Shown here piece by piece: positions 49,607 to 58,215 of a stretch of DNA of 64,000 nt (position 1 is its first letter; every line of letters begins with the position of its first letter). The DNA lies in NCBI RefSeq assembly GCF_030249855.1, contig NZ_JANURN010000004.1:62001-126000 (forward strand), written 5' to 3'. A program made the translations under genes and the position numbers. The DNA comes from Helicobacter_B zhangjianzhongii (GTDB lineage Bacteria; Campylobacterota; Campylobacteria; Campylobacterales; Helicobacteraceae). The notes beneath the pieces were generated by a model that ran no database searches, was not told the DNA's origin, and saw only the letters and a program-made list of their open reading frames with translations.

Positions 49607-50092
49607 CTACTTGGTGCTTTTTGCTGATTTTGCTTTGGTTGTTTCGCTAGATTTTTTGGCTTTAGTTTGTGTGGATTTCTTAGGCTTGGCTTCTTTGCTA
49701 GATTTTGGGCTTTTGGAACTTTTGCTCGATGTATCTTTGGGTTTGTTTGTAGAGCCTTTAGGGCGTCCGCGCTTTTTGGGTGCTTCTGCTGTGCTTACTT
49801 CAAGGCGCACCACTTGTGGTGCAGGCGCACTCACAGGCGCATTTATAGAAGCCTGACTTGCTACGACTTTAGCTTCTACGATCTCTTTACTATCACTTTT
49901 TGCGATGGTTTGCTGCGTGGGTTGCGCGGGCGTTGGCATATCGCTTTCATCATCATCGCGCACGGCTTTTTTGAAGCCCTTAATCCCTGTGCCAAGCCCT
50001 TTTAGAAGCTCGGGGATCTTTTTCCCTCCGCCAAATAGCAACAACACCACGAGTAAAACAATCAGCCAATGCCACCAACTAAAACTTCCCAT
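49607..50092 (-). CDS. tatA: Twin-arginine translocase TatA with long basic tail
   Basis: A 161-residue protein. Residues 1-50 are a standard TatA: short N-terminus, one membrane helix (WHWLIVLLVVLLLFGGGKKI) and an amphipathic helix (PELLKGLGTGIKGFKKAV). The family is usually 60-90 residues. Here an Ala/Gln/Pro linker (about 55-100) leads into a tail rich in Lys, Ser and Thr, with KKRGRPKGSTNKPK at about 109-122 resembling an AT-hook. Conserved neighbours (argS, gmk) support the assignment. The tail's role is unknown. Confidence 0.9.
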   Translation of the reverse strand: MGSFSWWHWLIVLLVVLLLFGGGKKIPELLKGLGTGIKGFKKAVRDDDESDMPTPAQPTQQTIAKSDSKEIVEAKVVASQASINAPVSAPAPQVVRLEVSTAEAPKKRGRPKGSTNKPKDTSSKSSKSPKSSKEAKPKKSTQTKAKKSSETTKAKSAKSTK

Positions 50093-50161
50093 ATTTGCTC
50101 CTTGTGTAAAATAGGCGGTATTCTAAGGTGTTTTTATTTAATTGTAAATATCTATCCTAGA

Positions 50162-50824
50162 CTACTGCTTCATATCTTCGCCAACATCTTGCCACAGCGA
50201 CTGATAGATACTAGGCTGCGGGATAAACTCCAGCGAAGTGGCAATGCCAATAATCGCGCGCTTAGAGCTTTGCAAATCATCATTGACGATAAGATAGTCA
50301 AAATGCGAGAGCTGCTGCATTTCATTATAAGCGTGCAATAATCGCAGCTCGATATTTTGCGTAGAATCTGTCTGCCTACTCTCTAGCCTCTTGCGCAAAA
50401 TCTCCTTGCTCCTAGTTGTGATAAACACTGATCGCGCGAGATTCCCATAATACTCCTTGATACTTTGATGTCCTTGCACATCAACATCAAATATCACAAG
50501 CTTACCCTGCTCTAAAGCCAGCGTGATAGGTGATAACGCTGTGCCATAGTAGTTATTATGCACTTGCGCCCACTCTAGAAACGCACCCTGCTTAATATCT
50601 GCTATAAACTGCTCTTGACTCACGAAGTGATAATCCACCCCATCGCGCTCACCATCTCTAGGGGCTCGCGTAGTCGTAGAGATAGAGAAGTAAATATCAC
50701 TAAAATGCTCTTGCAAAATCTTGCACAAAGTAGATTTGCCCGAGCCGGATGGTCCAGATAGGATCAGTATCCGCCCAAACAACGCCCCTTGAGTCGCTTG
50801 AGATGCTGGCATACTATTTGTCAT
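50162..50824 (-). CDS. gmk: Guanylate kinase
   Basis: A 220-residue kinase that converts GMP to GDP. P-loop LILSGPSGSGKSTLCKIL near the N-terminus, then ISTTTRAPRDGERDGVDYHF (GMP site) and LEWAQVHNNYYGTA, KLVIFDVDVQGHQSIKEYY. I chose the ATG at 50824; it overlaps the end of the ChePep-like gene, whose TAG is at 50814-50816. An upstream frame to 50914 lies within that gene and adds no domain. Confidence 0.93.
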   Translation of the reverse strand: MTNSMPASQATQGALFGRILILSGPSGSGKSTLCKILQEHFSDIYFSISTTTRAPRDGERDGVDYHFVSQEQFIADIKQGAFLEWAQVHNNYYGTALSPITLALEQGKLVIFDVDVQGHQSIKEYYGNLARSVFITTRSKEILRKRLESRQTDSTQNIELRLLHAYNEMQQLSHFDYLIVNDDLQSSKRAIIGIATSLEFIPQPSIYQSLWQDVGEDMKQ

Positions 50825-53657
50825 ATGTATCCGCGAAGCTGATATTGATAGAGATTTTCGCGCCATTGAGCAAAGAGCGGATTTCTTGAGCGGATTTATT
50901 TGCCAAAAGCTCACTAAAAAGCTGGGCTTGTGTTTGATTGGCTTGGGTGGAGCCGCCAGAGCGGTTATCTGCGTGGGTATTTTCTGTGCTACCTAGCGCA
51001 TTATCCCTGCTTTTTCTTTCATTGCTTTTTGCAAACGGATCCAAATCGCCAAGTGATTGCATTTCATCACGCAAGGCATTGATAGCTTGCAAGCTTGAGC
51101 CAAACTCACCTAAATCATCAAGCGTGGCTTGATCTTGGATCTCCTCTTGCTCCTCTTGCGCTTCTTCTAGCTCCTGCAAATCGTGCGCCACCATAGAATC
51201 TAACGCCCCTGTCAAAGCACTAGAATCTTGCAATGCACTAGCCCCTTCACTAGAATCCTCCACGCCAAACTCTCCCAAATCCCCAGCCAACTCGGAGTTT
51301 TGTAGCATAAGATCTTGCGACTCCTGCGCCAAAGCACTAGAATCTTGCATAGATTCTAGCTCGGCTATATCCTCTAGCCCCTGCCCTATTAGCTCTTCTG
51401 CTAGATTCTTATCTATATCCTTATGGCTTGATTCATCGCTAGATTCTAGTGTGCTTGCCTGCAAATCGTGCTCTTGCATATCTGCTTCTTCTTGCACGCC
51501 TTGCAAATCCTCTTGCACACTCTGCTCTTGCATATCTGCTTCTTGCAAGCCCTCTATATCCGTGCCAACTTCCAAAGATATAGGCAAGTCATCTTGCACG
51601 CCTTGCTCTATACTATCTAGCACACTCTCTTGCGCGACAAGATCCTGCGCGCTAGAATCTAGCTTGCCTTGGCTAGATTCTATATCTGCGGATTTTACAA
51701 GGTCTGCACTTGGCTCATCTTGGCTAGATTCTAGCTTGAGATCATCACTCATATCACTAAGTGGGTCTTGAAGTGGATCTTGCGGATCTGTAGATTCTGC
51801 TAAGCTAGATTCTATGGCTTGCTCGCTAGTAGGTAGATCTTCGCCCAATGCCTCGCAAATCTCACTCTCACTTAGCTGCAAATAATCCTCTTGCATATCT
51901 GCGCTAGATTCTTCTGCCTGCTCCACTTGCGCAAGATCATCAAGCTCAATATCAGCAAACTCTTCTTCACCCAAAGCCATATCGTGATCTGTGGCTGTGG
52001 CTTCTTGATTAGATTCTAGCTCTTGCATATCTTGTGGCTGCTGTGTCTCTTGCTCTTGCAATGAGTCCTTTGCATCCGTATCTTGCTCTTGTGTCTCCAC
52101 ATCTTGCGTCTCCTGTGCTGCCGTAGAATCCACTCCCTCCTTGCTATCATCAAGCAGAGTTTTGACAAGCTCAACCTCATCTTGCGGGAGGATCTCGCAC
52201 TCCTGATTAGATTCTAGAGAGTCCTTACCATTTAGCTCGCTAGCTTCTTTAATATCCGCACTATCTTCTTCTGCTAGATTTTGCGCCTGCTTATGTGAAG
52301 AATCTTGATCAATCTCTGCGATCACTTCTTGTGTTTGAGTCTCTTTAGACTCTGTCTCTTGCTCTTCATCAGCCTCCAAAGAGTCAGCAAATCTCTCATC
52401 TATATCTACACCAAATTCTAGGATCTCATCACCTATGATCTCATCATTTAGCTCTAGATTCTCTTGCATATCCGCTTGAGTATCGCCTTTTTGACTATCG
52501 CCATTATCTAAGGCAGTGTCGCTCACAAGATTATCTACCATACCTAAGTCATCTAAGTCGCTCTCTTTGCTACTTGACTCGCTGGATTCTAGAGATTGCA
52601 CTTTGTCTTGCTCCAATGTCTTAGCACTAGAATCTGCAATAGATAAATCCAAAGGATCTGGCGTATTTTGTGCTATCTCATCACCGATCTTATCTACTGC
52701 CTCGCCCGTATCTTTTGCTACATTTGGCTCTAAATCATTGGATTCTAGGATGTTTTCAAGCGTATCTTGATCTGTCTCTTGCACATCTTGTGCTTCATCG
52801 CCTAGATCGATCGGCTTGGCACTATCTGCTGCACTCTCAGCTAGATCTTGTCCAGAATCTAAACTCAAATCACCCAGATTACCCAGATCTAGCGGTATTT
52901 CATCACTGCTATCATTTGCAGTCACATCAGCACTAGGTTTATCCCCACCCAGCTCATCTAATGCCCCTACATCAAGATCCTCCATATCTCCATCTTCTAG
53001 GAGATTAACCTCATTGCGCCCATTACTCATCTCATCTATCATTGCACCTACATCACTAGCACTGCTACTCTTTGTATCTTCCCCACTATCTTCTTGCCCT
53101 ATATTTTGTTCATCAATTTCTTGCGCAGCTTGTGTTGTGGATTTCTCACTAACACTAGAGAGATCTAAACTATCTGGGAGTGATGGAAGCGCAGAGACAT
53201 CATCAAACTCCTGTGTAATATCAAAATCCCCCAATTTATCTAGCGCATTCATATCTAGCTCCGGCATTTGCACACTATCATCAACTTGGGCAATCTCATC
53301 TTGTGTAACTTCAGAAGCATTGTGCAAATCCTGCCCAACTTTTAGTAACTCTGCTTGCAAAATATCCAAAATCTCCGTAGGTAAAAATGGCTTTTTCACG
53401 AGATAGGAAAACTCTTTAATCGCCTTGGTTTTAGCATACAACATACAGCTCAAAAAGTCTTGTGCTATGGATTTTACACGATCTCTATCCTGCCCTAGCC
53501 CACTCTCATCAACAAAGACAAAATACTCTTTTGTCAATGTGCTTACATCACACTCATCAGTGCTTATATAGCTTATAAGCGTGATCCCTGTTTTCTTCGC
53601 AGTGGCTTCAATAAGCTTTGCAACCATTGGATCGGTATTGATCAAAACGATTTTCAT
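50814..53657 (-). CDS. ChePep-like acidic chemotaxis regulator
   Basis: A 947-residue, very acidic protein. Residues 1-115 look like a receiver-type domain (MKIVLINTDPMVAKLIEATA, then a CheY-like KKPFLPTEILDILQ segment with the conserved Lys). Residues about 120-890 are Glu/Asp/Gln/Ser-rich low complexity with many LESSQ/QDS/EQ motifs. The last 45 residues are ordered and conserved-looking (SELLANKSAQEIRSLLNGAK). The position between gmk and nucT equals HP0322, the poly-E-rich ChePep of H. pylori, which keeps chemotaxis swimming normal and sits at the flagellated pole. ATG at 53657. cheR and cheB lie nearby on the other strand. Confidence 0.82.
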   Translation of the reverse strand: MKIVLINTDPMVAKLIEATAKKTGITLISYISTDECDVSTLTKEYFVFVDESGLGQDRDRVKSIAQDFLSCMLYAKTKAIKEFSYLVKKPFLPTEILDILQAELLKVGQDLHNASEVTQDEIAQVDDSVQMPELDMNALDKLGDFDITQEFDDVSALPSLPDSLDLSSVSEKSTTQAAQEIDEQNIGQEDSGEDTKSSSASDVGAMIDEMSNGRNEVNLLEDGDMEDLDVGALDELGGDKPSADVTANDSSDEIPLDLGNLGDLSLDSGQDLAESAADSAKPIDLGDEAQDVQETDQDTLENILESNDLEPNVAKDTGEAVDKIGDEIAQNTPDPLDLSIADSSAKTLEQDKVQSLESSESSSKESDLDDLGMVDNLVSDTALDNGDSQKGDTQADMQENLELNDEIIGDEILEFGVDIDERFADSLEADEEQETESKETQTQEVIAEIDQDSSHKQAQNLAEEDSADIKEASELNGKDSLESNQECEILPQDEVELVKTLLDDSKEGVDSTAAQETQDVETQEQDTDAKDSLQEQETQQPQDMQELESNQEATATDHDMALGEEEFADIELDDLAQVEQAEESSADMQEDYLQLSESEICEALGEDLPTSEQAIESSLAESTDPQDPLQDPLSDMSDDLKLESSQDEPSADLVKSADIESSQGKLDSSAQDLVAQESVLDSIEQGVQDDLPISLEVGTDIEGLQEADMQEQSVQEDLQGVQEEADMQEHDLQASTLESSDESSHKDIDKNLAEELIGQGLEDIAELESMQDSSALAQESQDLMLQNSELAGDLGEFGVEDSSEGASALQDSSALTGALDSMVAHDLQELEEAQEEQEEIQDQATLDDLGEFGSSLQAINALRDEMQSLGDLDPFAKSNERKSRDNALGSTENTHADNRSGGSTQANQTQAQLFSELLANKSAQEIRSLLNGAKISINISFADTYDK

Positions 53658-53722
53658 AAAGTTACCTATTTTAGAGTAAAATGGCACGGATTATAGCATA
53701 TTTTTCACCCAAGGGGCTTTTG

Positions 53723-54244
53723 ATGAGAAAAATCCTAGTGTTTTTGGCAAGCTCGTGGCTTATATGTGAAGCAAAAAGCGAGCTATTTATGTTGCCCTAT
53801 GAGCAAGATAAAGCCTTCAAAAGCCTGCACAGCTCACTCAAACGCGCACAAAAAAGCATCGATATAGCCATTTATAGCTTCACCAATAGAGAGCTAGCAA
53901 AAGCTCTCCGCGATAGCGCGCAAAGAGGCGTGAAAATCCGCATAATCTTTGATGAGAGTAGCAAAAACGACTCGCGCTCAATGATCGGCTATCTTGATAA
54001 ATACAACAATATCTCCACCTGCCTGCTCAAAGGAGGAAAATCCCCAAAAGGTAACTACTATGGTATAATGCACCAAAAGCTCGCCATAATCGATAAAAAT
54101 CTTCTCTACATCGGTTCAGCTAATTGGAGTAAAAATGCGTTTGAAAACAGCTATGAAACGCTTTTTTATGATGATGATAATTATCTTGTCTCTAAGGCTG
54201 CGCGCTATTATGAAGATATGTTCAAATCCTGCCGAGCATTTTAA
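53723..54244 (+). CDS. nucT: NucT-like secreted phospholipase-D-family nuclease
   Basis: A 173-residue protein with signal peptide (MRKILVFLASSWLICEAKS) and one PLD motif: MHQKLAIIDKNLLYIGSANW (H-x-K-x4-D ... GS-x-N). A single-motif enzyme acts as a dimer. The H. pylori homologue NucT (HP0323), in the same position, digests external DNA for purine supply. ATG at 53723 is chosen because the signal peptide begins there; an in-frame GTG/ATG at 53681 overlaps the divergent gene's promoter area. Confidence 0.88.
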   Translation: MRKILVFLASSWLICEAKSELFMLPYEQDKAFKSLHSSLKRAQKSIDIAIYSFTNRELAKALRDSAQRGVKIRIIFDESSKNDSRSMIGYLDKYNNISTCLLKGGKSPKGNYYGIMHQKLAIIDKNLLYIGSANWSKNAFENSYETLFYDDDNYLVSKAARYYEDMFKSCRAF

Positions 54245-54263
54245 TCTAGCCTAAAGGACACTC

Positions 54264-55103
54264 TTGAATATAGACACAGCCAAAGCGTTCAAAGAGATCC
54301 AATCCTATCTCCACACAATCACAGGAATTTACCTAGACATCTCTAAACAAACAATGATGAAAAACCGCCTAGATTCTCTCAAGCAGTTTCCTGTCTTTGA
54401 TAGCATTACAACTGCAAGTGAGCTTATCGCGCTTACTAGCAAAAACCCCCAAGCAAAGCAGCTTTTCATCAATGCCTTTACCACCAATCAAACAGACTTT
54501 TTCCGCGAGAAAGTGCATTTCCAAGATATGCTTGATCGTGTTTTGCCAGCACTTTTTCAAAACCAATTCAATATCAAAATCTACTGCGCTGCTTCATCAA
54601 CAGGCGAAGAGCCTTACTCCATAGCCGCCACTGTGCTATATGCTAGCGAGATATATAACTCTTCTTGCAATGTGGAGATTTATGCAAGTGATATTGACAC
54701 AAAAGTCTTGCAAGATGCTAAAGATGGGGTTTTCACCCTAAGCCCCACGCTCAATCTCCCCAACTGGGTCAATATGGATAGATATTTTGACACCTTGCAA
54801 GTAGCTGCAAATGGCACAAAAACTATCCGCGCTAAGACAGTGCTAAGAAAAATGATCAAGTTTTTTCAGCTAAATTTGCACGACTCCACCTATCCATTCC
54901 ACCAGAATGAATTTGATATTATTTTTTGTCGCAATGTGCTTATTTATTTCCAGACCCAAGAGCAAGAGCAGATTCTAGGAAAGCTCTTGCGATTTTTAAA
55001 GACAAATGGCACGCTATACATTGGACACGCAGATGATATTTTAGGACTCAAGGATAAGGTAGAGAGACTAGGCAATAAAACTTATATAAAAATACGAGAT
55101 TAG
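54264..55103 (+). CDS. cheR: Chemotaxis protein methyltransferase CheR
   Basis: A 279-residue SAM-dependent methyltransferase for chemoreceptor glutamates. N-terminal helical domain with TTNQTDFFREKVHFQDMLD, then KIYCAASSTGEEPYSIAATV (SAM motif, A-S-STGEEPYS), EIYASDIDTKVLQDAKDGVF, and FDIIFCRNVLIYFQTQEQEQ. The start is TTG at 54264 after AAAGGAC; no ATG is available before the domain. It is followed by cheB 13 bases downstream. H. pylori lacks both genes. Confidence 0.94.
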   Translation: MNIDTAKAFKEIQSYLHTITGIYLDISKQTMMKNRLDSLKQFPVFDSITTASELIALTSKNPQAKQLFINAFTTNQTDFFREKVHFQDMLDRVLPALFQNQFNIKIYCAASSTGEEPYSIAATVLYASEIYNSSCNVEIYASDIDTKVLQDAKDGVFTLSPTLNLPNWVNMDRYFDTLQVAANGTKTIRAKTVLRKMIKFFQLNLHDSTYPFHQNEFDIIFCRNVLIYFQTQEQEQILGKLLRFLKTNGTLYIGHADDILGLKDKVERLGNKTYIKIRD

Positions 55104-55116
55104 CCTAAGGATAACT

Positions 55117-55764
55117 ATGAGAGAAATAGAAGAAAAAAAACATCCAGATGTGCTACTAAAAAGCAATCCTTGCTTAATCAATCGTGAAAAGCTTATTGTC
55201 ATAGGCTCTTCTACCGGAGGTCCCATCGCCTTAGAAGAAATCTTTGTCGCACTGCCCGCGTGCAATCTCCCGCCCATTGTCGTAGTCCAGCATATCCCCG
55301 AGCATTTTAGCCAAACGCTAGCCAAGCGACTTGATACAAAATCTAAGCTTAGTGTCTTTGAAGTCAATCAACGCTTCGTGCTTAAAAATGACTGCATTTA
55401 TCTAGCAAAAGGCGGGACACAAATCGCGCTTGGCTATGAAAATGGCAAATATTCCGCCCATCCTATCCTAGATGCCCCTAGGATCTCAAGGCATCGCCCA
55501 AGCGTGGATATTCTCTTCCGCGCAGCCAACAACATTGCCGGGCGCAATACTTTAGCGATCATTCTCACAGGTATGGGTGATGATGGCTGCATAGGCATTA
55601 AGGAGCTGCACGATAATGGCGCAAAAACAATCGCGCAAGATGAGCAAACCTGCGTGGTATTTGGTATGCCAAAACGCGCGATAGAAGTAGGCGCGGTCGA
55701 TGAGATTTTGCCGATCAGTAAAATCGCAGATAGGATTGTCAAATTTGCCCAAAGTAACAAGTAA
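55117..55764 (+). CDS. cheB: CheB-type methylesterase without receiver domain
   Basis: A 215-residue protein holding only the catalytic CheB domain. VIGSSTGGPIALEEIFVALP has the nucleophile Ser, VVVQHIPEHFSQTLAKRLD the His, and IILTGMGDDGCIGIKELHDN the Asp. The usual N-terminal receiver (about 120 residues) is missing, as in Campylobacter CheB, so activity is not set by CheA phosphotransfer. Paired with cheR, it implies methylation-based adaptation. Confidence 0.93.
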   Translation: MREIEEKKHPDVLLKSNPCLINREKLIVIGSSTGGPIALEEIFVALPACNLPPIVVVQHIPEHFSQTLAKRLDTKSKLSVFEVNQRFVLKNDCIYLAKGGTQIALGYENGKYSAHPILDAPRISRHRPSVDILFRAANNIAGRNTLAIILTGMGDDGCIGIKELHDNGAKTIAQDEQTCVVFGMPKRAIEVGAVDEILPISKIADRIVKFAQSNK

Positions 55765-56110
55765 AGATGACAATCAATAACTCTATCATAAAACCCAAGC
55801 ACGCCCCCTACTTTATCTCTAGAAACACCCCTAGCAATTTTCTTAAAATCCACAAAGCTAGAATCTAGTTTTGCAATACACTTCTATGCTTCTACCCAAT
55901 GCACCTACACTACCGCACTTCTAAGGCAACACTCATTGGTGATAATTTTACACATTTATTTTTATAGATGTTACTATTTTACAATCATAAATGGTATTTG
56001 ACCTGCATATCATTTTATCACCGACATTTTATTGTAGTATCAAAGTGTATGTTACTTTATTGGTATAAAACAGCATAGTAACAAGAAATTTTTACACATA
56101 AGGAGAAGAA
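55765..56110 (+). promoter_or_regulatory. Control region of the DUF485-actP-putA-putP cluster
   Basis: 346 bases, no gene. The right half is strongly AT-rich. A TATAAA box (56064-56069) is flanked by GTTACT (56051-56056) and AGTAAC (56077-56082), an inverted pair. A third GTTACTA lies at 55970-55976. AAGGAG at 56100-56105 serves the first gene. The repeats suggest an operator for a regulator I cannot name. Confidence 0.5.
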
Positions 56111-56482
56111 ATGGGGCTCAAAGAAAATCAGCAAAACGCCTTATCGAAATTTCGGCAGTTTGTCAGCTTTAGGAACAAGATTTCGCTTGTTCTTTCGCTT
56201 GTAGTTTTGGTGTGCTACTACATCTTTGTCCTTAGCGTAGGATTATTCCCAGAGGTGTTGGGATATCGCTTAGGACCAAGCTCTGTTACACTTGGGATTA
56301 TTGGAGGACTCTTTATTATTGTTTTAAGTATTGTTGTTACAGGGATTTATACATTCCTAGCAAACACTTATTTCGATCGAGATCAGGCAAATATCTTAAA
56401 TCAACTGCAAGAATCTAACTTGATCAAAGACCTACAAAATGGCGAGATTGATTATAAAAACCAGCAAGGAGGTGCCCAATGA
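56111..56482 (+). CDS. DUF485 family membrane protein (ActP partner)
   Basis: A 123-residue protein with two membrane helices (KISLVLSLVVLVCYYIFVLS; LGIIGGLFIIVLSIVVTGIY) and charged ends. DUF485 genes usually precede actP-type acetate symporters and are thought to assist them. The stop overlaps the actP ATG (ATGA), so the two are translationally coupled. Confidence 0.88.
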   Translation: MGLKENQQNALSKFRQFVSFRNKISLVLSLVVLVCYYIFVLSVGLFPEVLGYRLGPSSVTLGIIGGLFIIVLSIVVTGIYTFLANTYFDRDQANILNQLQESNLIKDLQNGEIDYKNQQGGAQ

Positions 56483-58143
56483 AAATATGGCAAAAATTTT
56501 CTATCACATTGTTTGCAAGCACATTTGGTGTCCTGCCACTTTGTGCTGATGCGATCAATACCGGTGGTGCAAAATCCGATGTAAATCCTGTCGCCATTGG
56601 TATGTTTCTAGCTTTTGTATTAGCGACATTATTCATTACTTATCTCTCAAATAAGAAAAGTCAGTCTGCAAGTGGATTCTACACTGCTGGCGGTAATATC
56701 ACGGGTATGCAAAATGGTGTTGCCATTGCTGGGGATTATATGAGTGCAGCGAGCTTTTTGGGTATTACGGCATTAGTTTTTACAAATGGTTTTGATGGAT
56801 TGATCTACTCTATTGGGTTTTTAGTGGGTTGGCCTATCATATTGTTTCTAATTGCTGAAAAGTTCCGCAATCTTGGAAAATTTACCTTTGCAGATATTAC
56901 CGCATATCGCCTTGATGCAAAGCCTATCCGCATTATTTCAGCGGTTTCAGCATTGAGCGTGATTGTGTTTTACCTTATCGCACAAATGGTTGGAGCAGGG
57001 CAGCTTATACAAGTGCTTTTTGGACTTCCTTATGGTGTCGCGGTGATTCTTGTGGGGATTTTGATGATTTGTTATGTTGTCTTTGGTGGAATGCACGCGA
57101 CAACTTGGGTGCAAATCATTAAGGCGATTTTACTTTTAGCAGGGGCTAGTTTTATGGCGATTATGATTTTGTATTTGACAAAATTTGATCTTTCTTATTA
57201 TTTTGCTCAAGCTATTTCTCACCACCCAAAAGGTGAAGCGATAATGTCGCCTGGCACATTCTTGCCAAACACTATCTCCGCAGTTTCACTTGGACTTGCT
57301 TTAATGTTTGGGACAGCGGGTTTGCCACATATTTTGATGCGCTTTTTCACGGTTAAAGACGCTAAAGAAGCGAGAAAATCAGTCTTTTATGCCACAGGGC
57401 TTATTGGGTATTTTTATATCCTTACCTTTATTATAGGCTTTGGTGCGATTGCTTTGCTTTATGGGAATCCTGAATTTACAAATCCCGATGGCTCTTATAG
57501 CGGTGTGGCAAATATGGTCGCAATCAGCCTAGCTGAAGTGCTTGGTGGCAATGTCTTTTTAGGCTTTATTTCAGCTGTGGCGTTTGCTACGATTTTGGCT
57601 GTTGTCTCGGGTCTTGCCATTTCTGGGGCGGGGGCTATTAGCCACGATTTGTTTGTCAATGTCTGCAAAGATGGCAAATGTGATCCTAAGCTTGAAATGA
57701 GAGTAACTAAGGGTGCGACTATATTCTTAGGGATTTTGGCTATCGCGTTAGGATTCTTGTTTGAGAAACAAAATATTGCCTTTATGGTGGGACTTGCTTT
57801 TGCTATTGCAGCAAGTGTGAATTTCCCTATCTTGTTGCTTTCAATCTATTGGAAAAATCTTACAACTAAAGGTGCGTTTTGGGGAGGATTGATAGGGCTT
57901 GTTGTGGTGCTTACACTTGTGGTGTTAAGTCCTAGTATTTGGGTGAAAAGCTTTGGCTTTGAATCTGCGATTTTCCCTTATGATCATCCAGCAATTTTTA
58001 CAATGCCTTTGACCTTTATAGCAATTTTTATTATCTCTAAGCTAGATAGCTCCAAACGCGCGCAGATCGATAAAGATGGCTTTAGAGCGCAAGATTTCCG
58101 CGCACAAAGTGGGATTGGTGCTAGCGAGGCTGTAGCCCACTAA
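56479..58143 (+). CDS. actP: Cation/acetate symporter ActP (SSS family)
   Basis: A 554-residue sodium:solute symporter with a signal-like first helix, then ATLFITYLSNKKSQSASGFY, GNITGMQNGVAIAGDYMSAA, the VFGGMHATTWVQIIKAILLL segment and TAGLPHILMRFFTVKDAKEA. These are characteristic of the acetate/glycolate (ActP, YjcG) branch rather than PutP. AAGGAGG lies before the ATG. The C-terminal 30 residues are polar. The family assignment is clear; acetate itself is inferred. Confidence 0.88.
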   Translation: MKIWQKFSITLFASTFGVLPLCADAINTGGAKSDVNPVAIGMFLAFVLATLFITYLSNKKSQSASGFYTAGGNITGMQNGVAIAGDYMSAASFLGITALVFTNGFDGLIYSIGFLVGWPIILFLIAEKFRNLGKFTFADITAYRLDAKPIRIISAVSALSVIVFYLIAQMVGAGQLIQVLFGLPYGVAVILVGILMICYVVFGGMHATTWVQIIKAILLLAGASFMAIMILYLTKFDLSYYFAQAISHHPKGEAIMSPGTFLPNTISAVSLGLALMFGTAGLPHILMRFFTVKDAKEARKSVFYATGLIGYFYILTFIIGFGAIALLYGNPEFTNPDGSYSGVANMVAISLAEVLGGNVFLGFISAVAFATILAVVSGLAISGAGAISHDLFVNVCKDGKCDPKLEMRVTKGATIFLGILAIALGFLFEKQNIAFMVGLAFAIAASVNFPILLLSIYWKNLTTKGAFWGGLIGLVVVLTLVVLSPSIWVKSFGFESAIFPYDHPAIFTMPLTFIAIFIISKLDSSKRAQIDKDGFRAQDFRAQSGIGASEAVAH

Positions 58144-58215
58144 GCCATATCTCACTTATCTCTTCCTGCCCTATGTGGCAGGACACAAAACCAAATCTAC
58201 CTACAAGGTTTATCA

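Noticed and set aside
52816..53406. Open frame of 196 codons on the plus strand, Ser/Leu-rich
   Set aside because: Complement of the acidic repeat region of the ChePep-like gene. The biased codon use creates the open frame.
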